Shown here: in pieces, positions 25,955 to 37,494 of the stretch
Numbering within the stretch: position 1 is the first letter of the stretch
How the letters are laid out: each line of letters opens with the position of its first letter
Source: Robertmurraya korlensis
GTDB taxonomy: Bacteria > Bacillota > Bacilli > Bacillales > Cytobacillaceae
Length of the DNA stretch: 64,000 nt
Assembly (NCBI RefSeq): GCF_023715225.1
Contig: NZ_JAMBNS010000002.1
Coordinates: 248,001 to 312,000, forward strand
Direction of reading: 5' to 3'
Notes under the pieces: model-generated
Told to the model about the DNA's origin: nothing
What the model saw: only the letters and a program-made list of their open reading frames with translations
Database searches by the model: none
Translations under genes and position numbers: made by a program

Positions 25955-27922
25955 TTAGTTTGAAGGGTATGGAACTGGTTGTTCATCGATAACTTCACCG
26001 TCCCTTTGAACTCTGTAACTCGCTTGCTGACCGGGAGCGATAATTAACTGAATGGTTCTAGTCTCTGTCTTTGTAATTTCAAAGGTTTCTACAGGCTCTG
26101 AAATATTGTGCTCCATATCCTCTATATAGATTTGGACAACTTGCGGATTTCCTTCAACCAACGGCTGGTAAGGGATGGTAATTTCCCTTGTCACTTCTTT
26201 CGGAATTTCCTTTTTTCCTTTAGAGAGAACTACGGTCACTTTAGATCCTTTTTGTAAATCTGTACCTGCAATAGGCTTTTGCGAGACAACTAACCCTTCC
26301 GCTAATGTATCGCTATATTCGCCCTCACTTGCAATTTCTACATATAATCCTGAGGATTGTGCATACTCTTGGATTCCTTTTTCATTGTAACCTGAAAGAT
26401 CCTTGAGCTTTATTAACTGCGGCCCCTTACTAACGGTAAATTTCAGTTCCGTATCTGCCGGAATAATTTCTTCCCCGCTTGACGGATCTTGTGAGATGAT
26501 TTGTCCCACTGGGGCAGAATCATCGTAAACTTCCGTTTTTGAAATGTCTTTAAAGCCCCTTGCTTTTAATAAATCAATTACATCATCATATTGACGTCCG
26601 GTATAATCTAGCAAAGTCCATTTCTCTTTACCAATACTCAAATAAAGGTCCACTTCCTGCCCTTCTTTTACCGTTTTCCCTTCTTTAGGGTTTGTTTTTA
26701 TGATAAGTCCTTCCTCTACTTCTTCATCTGTAACTTCAATCGTGTCACCAATTTTCAACCCTTGCTCCTGAAGAATATCCATTGCCTCATCTAACTCTTT
26801 TCCAGCCACATCAGGAACTAACACGTCTTTTGGTCCTAATAACTTAGGTAATACCGTTACAGTTAAAACAGAAAGGATTACCAATATAAGAAAGATAGAT
26901 ACGAGTACAATTGGCCATTTTCTCTTCTTTTTCTTCTTCTTTTTATCTCCGTCTTTGTCCGTTGTCGGTTGAAGAACAGGATGCTCTTTACTATGTACGA
27001 GTGTCTCATCCGAAGTTAGATATTGATCAGCCGTAATGACTGGAATTGCTTTTGTCGCATCATCATCAATGGGAAGAGCAAACTTCGGCTCATCAATTCG
27101 ATCTGAATCGAGTGCGGTTACTAGATCCATCTCCATATCTTCTACACTATCATATCGATGAAAAGGATCCTTTGCCGTTGCTTTTAAAACAATATTTTCT
27201 ACACTTTGTGGAATTTTTGGATTCCATCTTCTTAACGAAGGTGTTTCTGATTGTAAGTGTTTCAAAGCAATAGAGACGGCTGACTCACCTGAAAATGGAA
27301 GCCTTCCTGTTAACAGTTCAAACATAACAATTCCAAGAGAATAGATATCTGATTTACGGTTTGCCATTCCACCTCTTGCTTGTTCTGGAGATAAATAATG
27401 GACGGAGCCAAGCACTGAGTTTGTTTGCGTTATACTTGTCGCACTCATTGCCATAGCAATGCCAAAATCCGTAATTTTCACATTTCCTTCACGATCAATT
27501 AAAATATTATGTGGTTTAATATCTCTATGAACAATGTGATTTTGATGAGCATGTGAAATAGCGGAGGTTAACTGCTTCATAATATTAATGGCATCTTCTA
27601 CGTGTAACGATAGCTGCTGCTGTATGTATTGTTTGAGAGTTTGCCCCTCCACATACTCCATAACAATATAATAGATAGAATCTTCTTCACCCACATCGTA
27701 TATACTAACAATATTCGGATGAGCCAAGCTCGTTGCGGATTGTGCTTCTCGGTGAAAGCGTCGAATAAATTCCTCGTCATTCGAAAAATCAAGTCTCAGT
27801 ACCTTAACAGCCACGTCTCGATCTAAGATCATATCATGTGCAAGATAAACATTGGCCATTCCACCGCCGCCAATCATCTCAAGCACTTTATAGCGGCCAC
27901 TTAAACGCTTACCGATTAGCAT
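25955..27922 (-). CDS. prkC: Eukaryotic-type Ser/Thr protein kinase PrkC with PASTA repeats
   Basis: PrkC is a membrane kinase that senses peptidoglycan fragments and triggers spore germination and envelope stress responses. The 655-residue protein has an N-terminal kinase domain with GGGGMANVY, the ATP-binding lysine in AVKVLR, HRDIKPHNIL and DFG, then a linker with a poly-lysine stretch, one membrane helix (about residues 335-358), three PASTA repeats and a C-terminal Ig-like domain. The ATG at 27922 overlaps the end of prpC by seven bases, coupling kinase and phosphatase. Confidence 0.97.
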   Translation of the reverse strand: MLIGKRLSGRYKVLEMIGGGGMANVYLAHDMILDRDVAVKVLRLDFSNDEEFIRRFHREAQSATSLAHPNIVSIYDVGEEDSIYYIVMEYVEGQTLKQYIQQQLSLHVEDAINIMKQLTSAISHAHQNHIVHRDIKPHNILIDREGNVKITDFGIAMAMSATSITQTNSVLGSVHYLSPEQARGGMANRKSDIYSLGIVMFELLTGRLPFSGESAVSIALKHLQSETPSLRRWNPKIPQSVENIVLKATAKDPFHRYDSVEDMEMDLVTALDSDRIDEPKFALPIDDDATKAIPVITADQYLTSDETLVHSKEHPVLQPTTDKDGDKKKKKKKRKWPIVLVSIFLILVILSVLTVTVLPKLLGPKDVLVPDVAGKELDEAMDILQEQGLKIGDTIEVTDEEVEEGLIIKTNPKEGKTVKEGQEVDLYLSIGKEKWTLLDYTGRQYDDVIDLLKARGFKDISKTEVYDDSAPVGQIISQDPSSGEEIIPADTELKFTVSKGPQLIKLKDLSGYNEKGIQEYAQSSGLYVEIASEGEYSDTLAEGLVVSQKPIAGTDLQKGSKVTVVLSKGKKEIPKEVTREITIPYQPLVEGNPQVVQIYIEDMEHNISEPVETFEITKTETRTIQLIIAPGQQASYRVQRDGEVIDEQPVPYPSN

Positions 27923-28677
27923 GAATCCCCACCCCAATCATCGCCAACGTCAAATTGTAAAATGACCAAGGTAATATTGTCCTCACCACCATGATTATTT
28001 GCAAGGTTGATAAGTGTGGTTGCCTTTTCCTCTAAATTTTCAGTATTTTTTAAAATACTAACCATTTCATCGGTCGAAACTTTATTAGATAAACCATCAG
28101 AGCATAAAAGGAGGACATCTCCTTCTTCAAACATGATGGTACGAATATCCATTTTTATTTCTTGCTCCGTTCCAAGAGCACGTAAAATAACATTTTTACG
28201 CGGATGATGTTCTGCATCCTCTCTTGAAATCTGCCCCGTTCTAACAAGCTCATTCACAAGTGTATGATCTTCTGTTAACTGCTGGAAACCTGTATCATTT
28301 AAAATATAGCAGCGACTATCACCAATATTCAGCACCGTTGAAAACAATGGCGTAACAATGGCAGCAACCACTGTTGTTCCCATTCCTTCGCACTCGGCAT
28401 GTTGCTGTGAATGCTGGAATACTACTTGGTTGATATGAGGAATACTGTTTCTTAGCCAGTCCTCAGCATGAGAGGCCGTTTCTATTCCACTTGAATCTTT
28501 CCACATCTCTTCTAAATGCTTGATTGCCATGGAACTGGCGACATCTCCTGCTCGATGTCCACCCATTCCATCTGCAACCACACATAGATGCTGCCCGTCA
28601 CGATTGATAAAGATTCCCCCACTGTCCTCATTATGCTGGCGGATCCGACCTCGGTCTGTTTTAAATACCGCTTTCAC
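27916..28677 (-). CDS. prpC: PP2C-type Ser/Thr protein phosphatase PrpC
   Basis: PrpC removes phosphate from PrkC and its substrates. The 253-residue protein is a minimal PP2C with the metal-binding motifs VADGMGGH, GDSRCY, CSDGLSN and GGEDNIT. The start is GTG at 28677, preceded by GAGGTGA; this matches the usual MxxxFxTDxGRxRxHNED N-terminus. It begins seven bases after the rlmN stop and overlaps prkC. Confidence 0.96.
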   Translation of the reverse strand: MKAVFKTDRGRIRQHNEDSGGIFINRDGQHLCVVADGMGGHRAGDVASSMAIKHLEEMWKDSSGIETASHAEDWLRNSIPHINQVVFQHSQQHAECEGMGTTVVAAIVTPLFSTVLNIGDSRCYILNDTGFQQLTEDHTLVNELVRTGQISREDAEHHPRKNVILRALGTEQEIKMDIRTIMFEEGDVLLLCSDGLSNKVSTDEMVSILKNTENLEEKATTLINLANNHGGEDNITLVILQFDVGDDWGGDSC

Positions 28678-28683
28678 CTATTG

Positions 28684-29769
28684 TCACCTCGTCTCTTCTT
28701 TTCGTTCCTTTGCACGAAGCTGTCCACATGCTGCATCAATATCATGACCGTGCTCTCTTCGAATCGTTACGTTTACTCCATGATTTTTCAACGTTTTTTC
28801 AAATGCAAAAATTTGCTCTCTAGGTGTTCGAACGTAATCTCTTTCCGGCACATAGTTTACTGGAATTAAGTTCACATGGCATTTCACACCTTTAATCAGC
28901 TTCGCTAGCTCTTCGGCATGTTCAACCTGATCATTTACGCCACCAAATAGCCCGTATTCAAAACTTACTCTTCTTCCTGTCTTCTCAATATAATAACGGA
29001 CAGCATCCATTAAATCAGGGAGCTTATACGCACGGTTAATAGGCATTAAACGACTGCGAATTTCCGTATTTGGTGCATGAAGTGAAATCGCAAAGTTAAT
29101 TTGCATATTTTCATCGGCAAATTGATAAATCTTCGGAATAATTCCACTTGTTGATACCGTAATATGTCTTGCTCCAATATTCAATCCCTTATCATGGTTG
29201 ATAATCTTCAAAAATGAGAGCATATCATTGTAATTATCAAAAGGCTCTCCTATTCCCATAATAACGACAGAGCTTACTCTTTCATCTGTTTCATCTAATG
29301 CTTGCTGTACCTTTACTACTTGAGCAACGATTTCCCCTGCTTCTAGATTTCGTTTTAATCCACCTAATGTTGATGCACAGAAAGTACATCCAATTCGGCA
29401 GCCAACCTGTGTGGTTACACACACCGAATTCCCATATTCATGCCTCATAAGGACTGTTTCAATGGAGTAACCATCATGTAGTTCAAATAAAAACTTAATT
29501 GTCCCATCTGATGATTGTTGTTGAATAAGCGTATTTAGTGTGGTTAGTGAATAATGCATTTCTAACGTTTCACGTAGAGTTTTTGAGAGATTAGACATAT
29601 CTTCAAAACTTGTCACTCTCTTTTTGTATAACCAATCAAAGATTTGCTCGGCACGAAATGCCTTTTCATTATGTTCTACTAACCACGCTTTTAAATCGTG
29701 TAATTCTATAGAGTAAATGGATGGCTTTTGCACGGATGTTTGTTCTTTTTCAATTGTTGTCTGTTCCAT
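28684..29769 (-). CDS. rlmN: 23S rRNA/tRNA adenine-C2 methyltransferase RlmN
   Basis: RlmN is a radical-SAM enzyme that methylates A2503 of 23S rRNA and A37 of some tRNAs. The 361-residue protein has the cluster motif [10 protein letters not shown] (C-x3-C-x2-C), the GEPFDNY region and the C-terminal catalytic cysteine in AACGQLRA. The target is the site also modified by the resistance enzyme Cfr. RlmN rather than Cfr is indicated by length, context and the GEPFDNY motif. It starts four bases after rsmB. Confidence 0.95.
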   Translation of the reverse strand: MEQTTIEKEQTSVQKPSIYSIELHDLKAWLVEHNEKAFRAEQIFDWLYKKRVTSFEDMSNLSKTLRETLEMHYSLTTLNTLIQQQSSDGTIKFLFELHDGYSIETVLMRHEYGNSVCVTTQVGCRIGCTFCASTLGGLKRNLEAGEIVAQVVKVQQALDETDERVSSVVIMGIGEPFDNYNDMLSFLKIINHDKGLNIGARHITVSTSGIIPKIYQFADENMQINFAISLHAPNTEIRSRLMPINRAYKLPDLMDAVRYYIEKTGRRVSFEYGLFGGVNDQVEHAEELAKLIKGVKCHVNLIPVNYVPERDYVRTPREQIFAFEKTLKNHGVNVTIRREHGHDIDAACGQLRAKERKEETR

Positions 29770-29773
29770 TTCT

Positions 29774-31120
29774 TTACACCTTCTTCCTTAAACTTGCAAT
29801 ATAAAATCCATCTGAACCAAAATCTTGAGGGAAAATCTGAAGTTGAAAGTCTGTCATCAGTGGCTGTATGGCCTTAGGCATCCTCTCAATAACCGAAAGG
29901 TCTCCTTCAAAGTCTGTATGCTTTTGTAAAAACGCTGCCACTACTTCTTCATTTTCAGAGCGATCGATTGTACATGTGCTGTACACCAACGTTCCACCTG
30001 GCTTTAACAGTGGAGTAACAGAATCTAATAACTGCAACTGAATACTCTGAAGACGATTTAAATCTTCTTCTTTTTTTGTATATTTCATATCTGGCTTTCT
30101 TCTCATTACACCCAGACCAGAGCATGGGGCATCAAGCAAAATCCGATCAAACGTCTTACCCTCAAACTCTTCTTGAACTTTTCGACTATCCATAGCTTTA
30201 GTTTCTATATTTTTCAATCCAAGTCGGGTAGCATTTTCATTAATCAACTTCACTTTATGCTCATGAAGATCTAATGAGATAACTTGTCCTGTTTCTTCTA
30301 GCTTTTCAGCGATATGAGTCGACTTTCCACCAGGAGCGGCGCACGCATCTAAAATCGTTTCATTTTGTTCGATTCCTAATGCATATGCTACAAGCATAGA
30401 ACTTTCATCCTGTATCGTTATCAATCCTTCTTTAAAGCATTCCGAATGGGCAATATTTCCTTTTAGGCATTTAATGGCTTCAGGAACAACCACACTTTCC
30501 TCGACTTGAAAGCCTTCTTCGGAAAGCCTTTTGATACAAGCTTCCCTGGTGATTTTATTTGTATTAATACGTGCCGTTTGCATGGGTGCTGTTAAATTGA
30601 TCTCACACATCTCTTTTGCTTTATTATACCCAAATTGTTCGGTCCATCTTCTTACAAGCCAAGTAGGATGACTGGTTTCAATGGATAATCGCTCGACTTC
30701 ATCCTTAATGTCATTCATTTCCCGAATGCCCTCACGTTGTAAAGAGCGGAGAACGCCATTAACCATCCCAGATATCCCTTTATGACCTCTCTTTTTCGCA
30801 ATTTCGACTGCCTCATGAATGGCTGCACGGTCAGGTATTTTATCTAAATAGAGCATTTGATATAACGTCATTCGCAGTAGCTGCTTCACCCAATTTTCAA
30901 GCTTTTTGGGATTTTTAATAAAAGGCTCTAAATAATAATCAAGAGTCATTTTTCTTTGTAATGTTCCGTATGTTAATTCTGTTAACAATCCGATATCCTT
31001 CGTTGCGATTTGATTCTTTTTAATCACATTGTTTAATAGAAGATTGCTATATGATTGATTTTTTTCGATTTGCTCTAGAATGGATACAACACTTTCTCGA
31101 ACATTTGATTTTTCTGTCAT
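29774..31120 (-). CDS. rsmB: 16S rRNA (cytosine-967-C5)-methyltransferase RsmB
   Basis: RsmB (Sun) methylates C967 of 16S rRNA. The 448-residue protein has an N-terminal NusB-like RNA-binding domain (about 1-140) and a SAM-dependent domain with [29 protein letters not shown] (one catalytic cysteine) and LVYSTCTI (the second). Its start overlaps the fmt stop by ATGA, and rlmN follows, forming a run of translation-related genes. Confidence 0.96.
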   Translation of the reverse strand: MTEKSNVRESVVSILEQIEKNQSYSNLLLNNVIKKNQIATKDIGLLTELTYGTLQRKMTLDYYLEPFIKNPKKLENWVKQLLRMTLYQMLYLDKIPDRAAIHEAVEIAKKRGHKGISGMVNGVLRSLQREGIREMNDIKDEVERLSIETSHPTWLVRRWTEQFGYNKAKEMCEINLTAPMQTARINTNKITREACIKRLSEEGFQVEESVVVPEAIKCLKGNIAHSECFKEGLITIQDESSMLVAYALGIEQNETILDACAAPGGKSTHIAEKLEETGQVISLDLHEHKVKLINENATRLGLKNIETKAMDSRKVQEEFEGKTFDRILLDAPCSGLGVMRRKPDMKYTKKEEDLNRLQSIQLQLLDSVTPLLKPGGTLVYSTCTIDRSENEEVVAAFLQKHTDFEGDLSVIERMPKAIQPLMTDFQLQIFPQDFGSDGFYIASLRKKV

Positions 31121-32067
31121 TCACTTACTCCTATACGATCTCCAACCTTTAAAAATGAACCTGCCCCACGTAAAAATTGATCAGCTGTCATTTTCTTTTT
31201 ACCAGAAGGCTGGAGCTCAAGCACTTTAATGGCTGTATCATTACCAGTTGCAACAACAAAACCATCTTCCTCGATTGCAATAATCTCTCCTGGATCTGCC
31301 TTTTTCGCAGCCTTTACTTTTGTCGCCCACCATAATTTCATCACTGAATCTGAAAGGCGGGTGTATGCCACTGGCCATGGGTTCATGCCCCTAATATGGT
31401 TGTAAATTTCTTCTCCTGTTTTAGACCATTCAATTTTCTCTTCCTCGCGCTTTATATTATACGCAAATGTTGCTTCCTTCTCATTTTGGGGAATTGGTTC
31501 TAGCTCCCCTTTAATCAGTCTTGGCAATGTGTCTAACAATAACTTCGAGCCTGCCTCACTAAGCTTATCATGCAAAGAACCAACCGTATCTGTTTCTGTA
31601 ATTTCAACTTCTACTTGTGTTAAAATATCCCCTGCATCCAGCTTTTCTGCCATATACATGATCGTAATTCCAGTTTTTTCTTTACCTTGAATAATAGAGT
31701 AATGAATGGGAGCCCCTCCACGCAACTCTGGTAACAGAGAGGCATGAACATTAATGCATCCGAGCGTTGGCGCTTCTAACAGCTCCTTCGGAAGGATTTG
31801 TCCGAACGCAGCCGTTACGACTAAGTCAGGCTTTAAGCTTAATACTTGATCTAAATCCTCTCTGACACGAATCTTTTCAGGTTGAAGAACTGGAATACCA
31901 TGCTTTTCCGCTTCCACTTTTACAGGTGGTGGAGTAAGTACTCTTTTTCTTCCAACTGGACGGTCTGGTTGAGTAACTACACCGATCACTTCGTATCCTG
32001 CTTCTATTACACTTCTTAAAACAGGAACAGAAAAATCAGGAGTACCCATAAATACTATTTTCGTCAT
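31117..32067 (-). CDS. fmt: Methionyl-tRNA formyltransferase
   Basis: Fmt formylates initiator Met-tRNA using 10-formyl-tetrahydrofolate. The 316-residue protein has the N-terminal [12 protein letters not shown], the catalytic [15 protein letters not shown] (Asn and His) and [13 protein letters not shown] (Asp), and a C-terminal OB-like tRNA-binding domain. It overlaps def by ATGA, the classic def-fmt pair in which the formyl group added by Fmt is later removed by Def. Confidence 0.98.
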   Translation of the reverse strand: MTKIVFMGTPDFSVPVLRSVIEAGYEVIGVVTQPDRPVGRKRVLTPPPVKVEAEKHGIPVLQPEKIRVREDLDQVLSLKPDLVVTAAFGQILPKELLEAPTLGCINVHASLLPELRGGAPIHYSIIQGKEKTGITIMYMAEKLDAGDILTQVEVEITETDTVGSLHDKLSEAGSKLLLDTLPRLIKGELEPIPQNEKEATFAYNIKREEEKIEWSKTGEEIYNHIRGMNPWPVAYTRLSDSVMKLWWATKVKAAKKADPGEIIAIEEDGFVVATGNDTAIKVLELQPSGKKKMTADQFLRGAGSFLKVGDRIGVSE

Positions 32068-32549
32068 TCGCTTTCGACTCCCTCTAACTCTTCTTCAGTT
32101 AAATACCTAGTGACTTTGGATGTAAATAGAATGCCATGCAGATGATCGATTTCATGAAGAAGCGCACGTGCTAAAAAATCTTCTGCTTCGATCACAAACG
32201 CTTTCCCTTTTCGATTTCGAGCTTTGACCTTTACAAAGTACGGTCTGGTTACCTCTCCGTAAACTCCTGGAAAACTCAGACAACCTTCCGGGCCTGTTTG
32301 TTCGCCGGACACTTCTAATATTTCAGGGTTAATTAGTTCAATCGTTCCTGATTCATCGTCTATATCAACGATGGCAATTTGTCTTGCTATGCCAATTTGA
32401 GGGGCTGCAAGACCTACCCCATCGAATTCAATCATCGTATCGTACATATCGTTTAGTAGCTTTTCTAGTTTTTTATCAAATACCGTTACTCTCTCACATT
32501 CTTGTTCAAGTACCTCTGCAGGATGAGTAACTAGCTTCTTTACCGTCAA
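32064..32549 (-). CDS. def: Peptide deformylase
   Basis: Def removes the formyl group from nascent protein N-termini. The 161-residue protein has the three metalloenzyme motifs [17 protein letters not shown] and HEIDHLHG, with one Cys and two His metal ligands. The start is a TTG at 32549, about eight bases after GGAGGA; this gives [15 protein letters not shown], like the family N-terminus. A frame 20 codons longer starts at an ATG but has no good ribosome binding site and reads through that site. Confidence 0.95.
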   Translation of the reverse strand: MTVKKLVTHPAEVLEQECERVTVFDKKLEKLLNDMYDTMIEFDGVGLAAPQIGIARQIAIVDIDDESGTIELINPEILEVSGEQTGPEGCLSFPGVYGEVTRPYFVKVKARNRKGKAFVIEAEDFLARALLHEIDHLHGILFTSKVTRYLTEEELEGVESE

Positions 32550-32615
32550 AATACTTCCTCCGATTTTTTCATATTTATCACTATTCTCTACGAAAACAAC
32601 CCGCTTCATAACCAG

Positions 32616-35018
32616 CTACATAAGAATATAAGGATTCACGTCTGTAGAAATGGTTAACCCGGTTGTTGCAGATTCATGCTGATATTGATCAAGTACTGTT
32701 TTAATCGCACGACCTAACTGTGGCTCACGTTTGTATTTTATCAAACATTGGTATCTATATCTATTTTTGATTCGAGGAATTGGTGAGGCAACAGGCCCTA
32801 GAACAATCGCTTCCGGAGAAAGACTATTTCGAATGTAGCCGGTAATCTTTTCTGTCACCGACACTACCTTCATCAAATTCTCATGACTTACTGTGATTAG
32901 GGATATAAAGTAGAAAGGTGGATAATGATGAAGCTTTCTTATTTGCATCTCCCGCTCATAATACAAATCATAGTCCTGTTGGGCTGCCAACTGAATACTG
33001 TAATGCTCAGGCGTATAGGTTTGTACAATAACCTCCCCTGTTAGTTCATGTCTTCCGGCTCTTCCACTTACCTGTGTTAGGAGCTGAAAGGTTTTCTCTG
33101 ATGAGCGGAAATCAGGAATATGCAGCATCGTATCAGCAGAAAGAACTCCTACGAGTGTAATCTTAGGAAAATCTAATCCTTTCGCAATCATTTGCGTTCC
33201 TAACAATATATCTGCTTTTCCTTCACCAAAATCAGTTAGCAGCTTTTCATGTGCCCCTTTTTTGGAAGTCGTATCCACATCCATTCGGATTACTCTGGCC
33301 TCTGGCAACACTTTGCCAAGTTCTTCTTCAATCTTCTGGGTACCTGTCCCAAAATAACGGATATACTCTGATTGGCATTCCGGGCATTGTGTTGGAACAA
33401 GTGACTCATAACCGCAATAATGACACTTCATTCTCTCACTAAACCGATGATAAGTTAACGAAATATCACAGTCCGGACAGTTCACAACATACCCACAATC
33501 TCTACACATGACAAAGGAGGAATGTCCTCGTTTGTTTAAAAACAATACGGTTTGCTCTTGCTTTTCAAGTCTATCTTTCAACTTTTCCATTAACGCCCTT
33601 GAAAACATGGAGCGATTTCCCTCACGAAGCTCTTCTCTCATATCCACGACTTCTACATGTGGCATTGGACCACTATTCATCCGGCTCGCCATTGTTAAGA
33701 GCTTATACACACCTTTTTTTGCGCGAGCAAATGATTCGAGTGCTGGAGTTGCGCTTCCTAGCACGACCGGACAACCATATTTTTTGGCACGTTGAATGGC
33801 TACGTCTCTGGCATGGTATCTAGGATTTTCTTCTTGCTTATAACTTGTTTCATGCTCTTCATCAATGATTATAATTCCAAGGTTTTCAAACGGAGCAAAA
33901 ATCGCAGACCTTGCCCCTACAACGACTTTTACTTCTTTTCTTTGAATCTTTCGCCACTCATCGTATTTTTCCCCTGTAGAAAGTCCGCTGTGCATAACAG
34001 CCACTTCATCTCCAAATCTTCCTTTAAACCGTTTCACCATTTGTGGAGTTAAAGAGATTTCCGGGACGAGTACAATCGCTTCCTTTCCTTTCTCTAACAC
34101 TCGTTGAATCGATTGTAAATAGACTTCCGTTTTCCCACTACCTGTTACTCCATAAAGTAAGAATACTTGATGAAGATCTTCTTCAATGGTTTGTAAAACG
34201 GGGGTAATTGCTATCGTTTGCTCTTGGGTTAACGGTAAAGCCAGTGTCCGTTCAAATACACGATTTTCGTAAGGATCTCGGTAAACTTCCACTTCTTCTT
34301 CCCTCAACATTCCTTTATTAACGAGACCCTTTATAGCAGATGACGAGGTGTTTAATATGTTCATCAAATGCTGTAAAGGAACTGGACCTGGATTCGCTAG
34401 GAAAAACTCTATAATTTCCCTTTGCTTCGTTGCCTGAATGGATAATAGGTTGAGTGAATCAGTAAGCTCCTCTTCATTCACATGTGGCATAACATACTTG
34501 CGCTTTTTCTTATTCACCCGTTCCTTTACTTCATATATAAATTCCACATGCCCACTAGCGATTTCTTTTTGTAATACCTTCCATGCATCCTTTTCAATTG
34601 TATCAAATGGTACCATATGATTTTTCTCAAATACCTTTTTTAGGACCGGGGGCAACAGATTCAAATCGGTCGTCACGCGAATCTTTTTTTCGTATTTCGC
34701 TTTTAGTGCTGCCGGTAGCATCACTTGATAGCCAGAAATCCGATAACAAAGAGTTTCTTCGGACAACCAATCCCCAAGCTGTAATAGTTCTTCATTTAAT
34801 ACCGGTACAATATCCATAGGAGCAATAATATCTCTAAGCTTTTCAAACTCTGAGCTAGGCTGAATGGAAATGACAAACCCTTGAATTTTCCGAGGCCCAA
34901 ACGGAACAACCACCCTCATCCCTGGGGTGATAACCCCTTCTAAATGCTTAGGAATGCGATAATCAAACGGTCTGTCGGTTTGCTTAGCTGGGACATCCAC
35001 AATGACACTCGCAATCAT
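32616..35018 (-). CDS. priA: Primosomal replication restart helicase PriA
   Basis: PriA recognises abandoned replication forks and loads the primosome. The 800-residue protein has an N-terminal DNA-binding domain, the helicase core with Walker A GVTGSGKTEVYL and the DEEH box IIIDEEHETSYK, two zinc-binding cysteine clusters (from CRDCGYVVNCPDC to QCPECQ, about residues 510-560), and the C-terminal motif TQVSGRAGR. Its start overlaps the coaBC stop by ATGA. Confidence 0.97.
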   Translation of the reverse strand: MIASVIVDVPAKQTDRPFDYRIPKHLEGVITPGMRVVVPFGPRKIQGFVISIQPSSEFEKLRDIIAPMDIVPVLNEELLQLGDWLSEETLCYRISGYQVMLPAALKAKYEKKIRVTTDLNLLPPVLKKVFEKNHMVPFDTIEKDAWKVLQKEIASGHVEFIYEVKERVNKKKRKYVMPHVNEEELTDSLNLLSIQATKQREIIEFFLANPGPVPLQHLMNILNTSSSAIKGLVNKGMLREEEVEVYRDPYENRVFERTLALPLTQEQTIAITPVLQTIEEDLHQVFLLYGVTGSGKTEVYLQSIQRVLEKGKEAIVLVPEISLTPQMVKRFKGRFGDEVAVMHSGLSTGEKYDEWRKIQRKEVKVVVGARSAIFAPFENLGIIIIDEEHETSYKQEENPRYHARDVAIQRAKKYGCPVVLGSATPALESFARAKKGVYKLLTMASRMNSGPMPHVEVVDMREELREGNRSMFSRALMEKLKDRLEKQEQTVLFLNKRGHSSFVMCRDCGYVVNCPDCDISLTYHRFSERMKCHYCGYESLVPTQCPECQSEYIRYFGTGTQKIEEELGKVLPEARVIRMDVDTTSKKGAHEKLLTDFGEGKADILLGTQMIAKGLDFPKITLVGVLSADTMLHIPDFRSSEKTFQLLTQVSGRAGRHELTGEVIVQTYTPEHYSIQLAAQQDYDLYYEREMQIRKLHHYPPFYFISLITVSHENLMKVVSVTEKITGYIRNSLSPEAIVLGPVASPIPRIKNRYRYQCLIKYKREPQLGRAIKTVLDQYQHESATTGLTISTDVNPYILM

Positions 35019-36223
35019 TCAGCTTCCTCTTCTGGTAGGAGCTTTAAAGCCTCTAAAAGAAGGGTTTTTGCCGCTTCTTGCTTTGTCATTAATGGTAACG
35101 AGATAGAATGACCATCTCGCTTGTAAATTGTTATTTTATTTGTATCTGTCCCAAATCCAGATCCTTCTTCTGCAACATTGTTTGCCACGATGATATCAGC
35201 ATTTTTCTTCTCTAGCTTTCTCATCGCGTACTCTTCTACATGATCAGTTTCCGCAGCAAAACCAACCAACACTTGGTTCTTTTTGATTTTTCCAAGCTCA
35301 AGTAAAATGTCCTTGGTTCTTTCTAATTCAATGCTTTCATTGCCTTCCTGCTTTTTAATTTTGCGATTAGAAACCGTCTTTGGCTTATAATCAGCAACCG
35401 CAGCCGTTTTTACAACCAAATCGCTAGATTCATATTGGGCGATTGTCGCATCAAGCATGTCCTGCGCACTTTCCACATGGATAACCTTAACTCCCAGTGG
35501 TGGCTCAATGGAAACAGGTCCTGTTATGAGAGTTACCTCCGCTCCAAGATTCTTAGCTTGCTCGGCAATGGCATACCCCATTTTTCCGGACGAAAAATTC
35601 GTAATATAGCGGACAGGATCTATTTTTTCCCGTGTTGGACCAGCTGTTACAAGTACCTTTCTTCTCTTTAAAGGAGCATTCTTAGGTTGGAAAAATTCAG
35701 CGATTTTCTCTACAATCGTTTCAGGCTCTTCCATTCTGCCTTTGCCAACATAGCCACATGCTAAATAACCCTCTCCAGGCTCGATAAATCCATATCCGTA
35801 GCTTCGCAATGTTTCTAAATTCTTTCTCACTGCAGGATGATCATACATATGAACATTCATTGCAGGGGCAATCCATACAGGTACCGTAGCAGCCAACAAG
35901 GTCGTAGTTATCATATTATCAGCAATTCCATTCGCTAGCTTTCCAATAACATTCGCTGTTGCCGGAGCAACAACGATTAAATCTGCCCAATCAGCCAAAT
36001 CAATATGGGCAATTACCTTTGAATTCTTTTCATCAAACGTATCTATATGCACATCATTTCTCGAAAGCGCCTGAAAGGTTAAAGGTGTCACAAATTTTGA
36101 AGCCGATTCACTTAGTATGACCTTTACTTCAAGCCCAGCTTGGGTGAGTTTGCTCGTTAAAGCTGCCGCTTTAAAAACCGCAATACCCCCACTAACACAT
36201 AGTAAAATCTTCTTTCCTCTCAC
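35015..36223 (-). CDS. coaBC: Bifunctional phosphopantothenoylcysteine decarboxylase/synthetase CoaBC
   Basis: CoaBC performs two steps of coenzyme A synthesis: CoaB joins phosphopantothenate to cysteine, and CoaC decarboxylates the product. The protein, 402 residues from this start, has the FMN-dependent CoaC domain first (LLCVSGGIAVFKAAAL; APAMNVHMYDHPAVRKN; ACGYVGKGRM with the catalytic Cys) and the CoaB domain after about residue 190 (VTAGPTREKIDPVRYITN; KTAAVADYKPK). The GTG at 36223 follows GGAGG by seven bases; the 27-codon longer frame lacks support. Confidence 0.96.
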   Translation of the reverse strand: MRGKKILLCVSGGIAVFKAAALTSKLTQAGLEVKVILSESASKFVTPLTFQALSRNDVHIDTFDEKNSKVIAHIDLADWADLIVVAPATANVIGKLANGIADNMITTTLLAATVPVWIAPAMNVHMYDHPAVRKNLETLRSYGYGFIEPGEGYLACGYVGKGRMEEPETIVEKIAEFFQPKNAPLKRRKVLVTAGPTREKIDPVRYITNFSSGKMGYAIAEQAKNLGAEVTLITGPVSIEPPLGVKVIHVESAQDMLDATIAQYESSDLVVKTAAVADYKPKTVSNRKIKKQEGNESIELERTKDILLELGKIKKNQVLVGFAAETDHVEEYAMRKLEKKNADIIVANNVAEEGSGFGTDTNKITIYKRDGHSISLPLMTKQEAAKTLLLEALKLLPEEEAE

Positions 36224-36293
36224 AGAAATACCTCCGTTCGATAAACATCTTTCTTTCATTATGCAAGAACCTAACTTCATTTGCATCTTTAAA

Positions 36294-36322
36294 ACAAAAA
36301 ACAACCTAAAATTTAGGTTGTT
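36294..36322 (-). terminator. Terminator after rpoZ
   Basis: AACAACCTAAA and TTTAGGTTGTT pair on the minus strand, followed by TTTT and G. It lies between rpoZ and coaBC and may separate the yloC-to-rpoZ genes from the coaBC-to-thiN run. Confidence 0.7.
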
Positions 36323-36330
36323 CCCCGTCT

Positions 36331-36543
36331 TTATTCAGCTGATTCGTCTTTTACGATACGGTAAGTAAGCTTATCGGCATGAATTTCTTCTAACGCTTTT
36401 CCAACCTGCTTATGAGAAACATACTTATCTAAGTGCAGGTTTTCTCCTTGTTGAAGCTTTCGTGCTCTTTTTGCAGCAACCGAAACTAGTGAATACTTTG
36501 AGTCAATTTTTGTCATTAATGAATCAATTGATGGATATAACAT
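36331..36543 (-). CDS. rpoZ: RNA polymerase omega subunit
   Basis: The omega subunit helps RNA polymerase assembly by binding the beta-prime subunit. The 70-residue protein has the family core [21 protein letters not shown] with the AAKRAR motif. It begins three bases after the gmk stop. The gmk-rpoZ pairing is widely conserved and links GTP supply to transcription. Confidence 0.95.
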   Translation of the reverse strand: MLYPSIDSLMTKIDSKYSLVSVAAKRARKLQQGENLHLDKYVSHKQVGKALEEIHADKLTYRIVKDESAE

Positions 36544-36546
36544 AGA

Positions 36547-37435
<889 letters not shown>

Positions 37436-37494
37436 GATTGTCCTCCAATCATAAGAATTATTTTTACCTTCCTAAAGCATTTCTAAACCAAGTG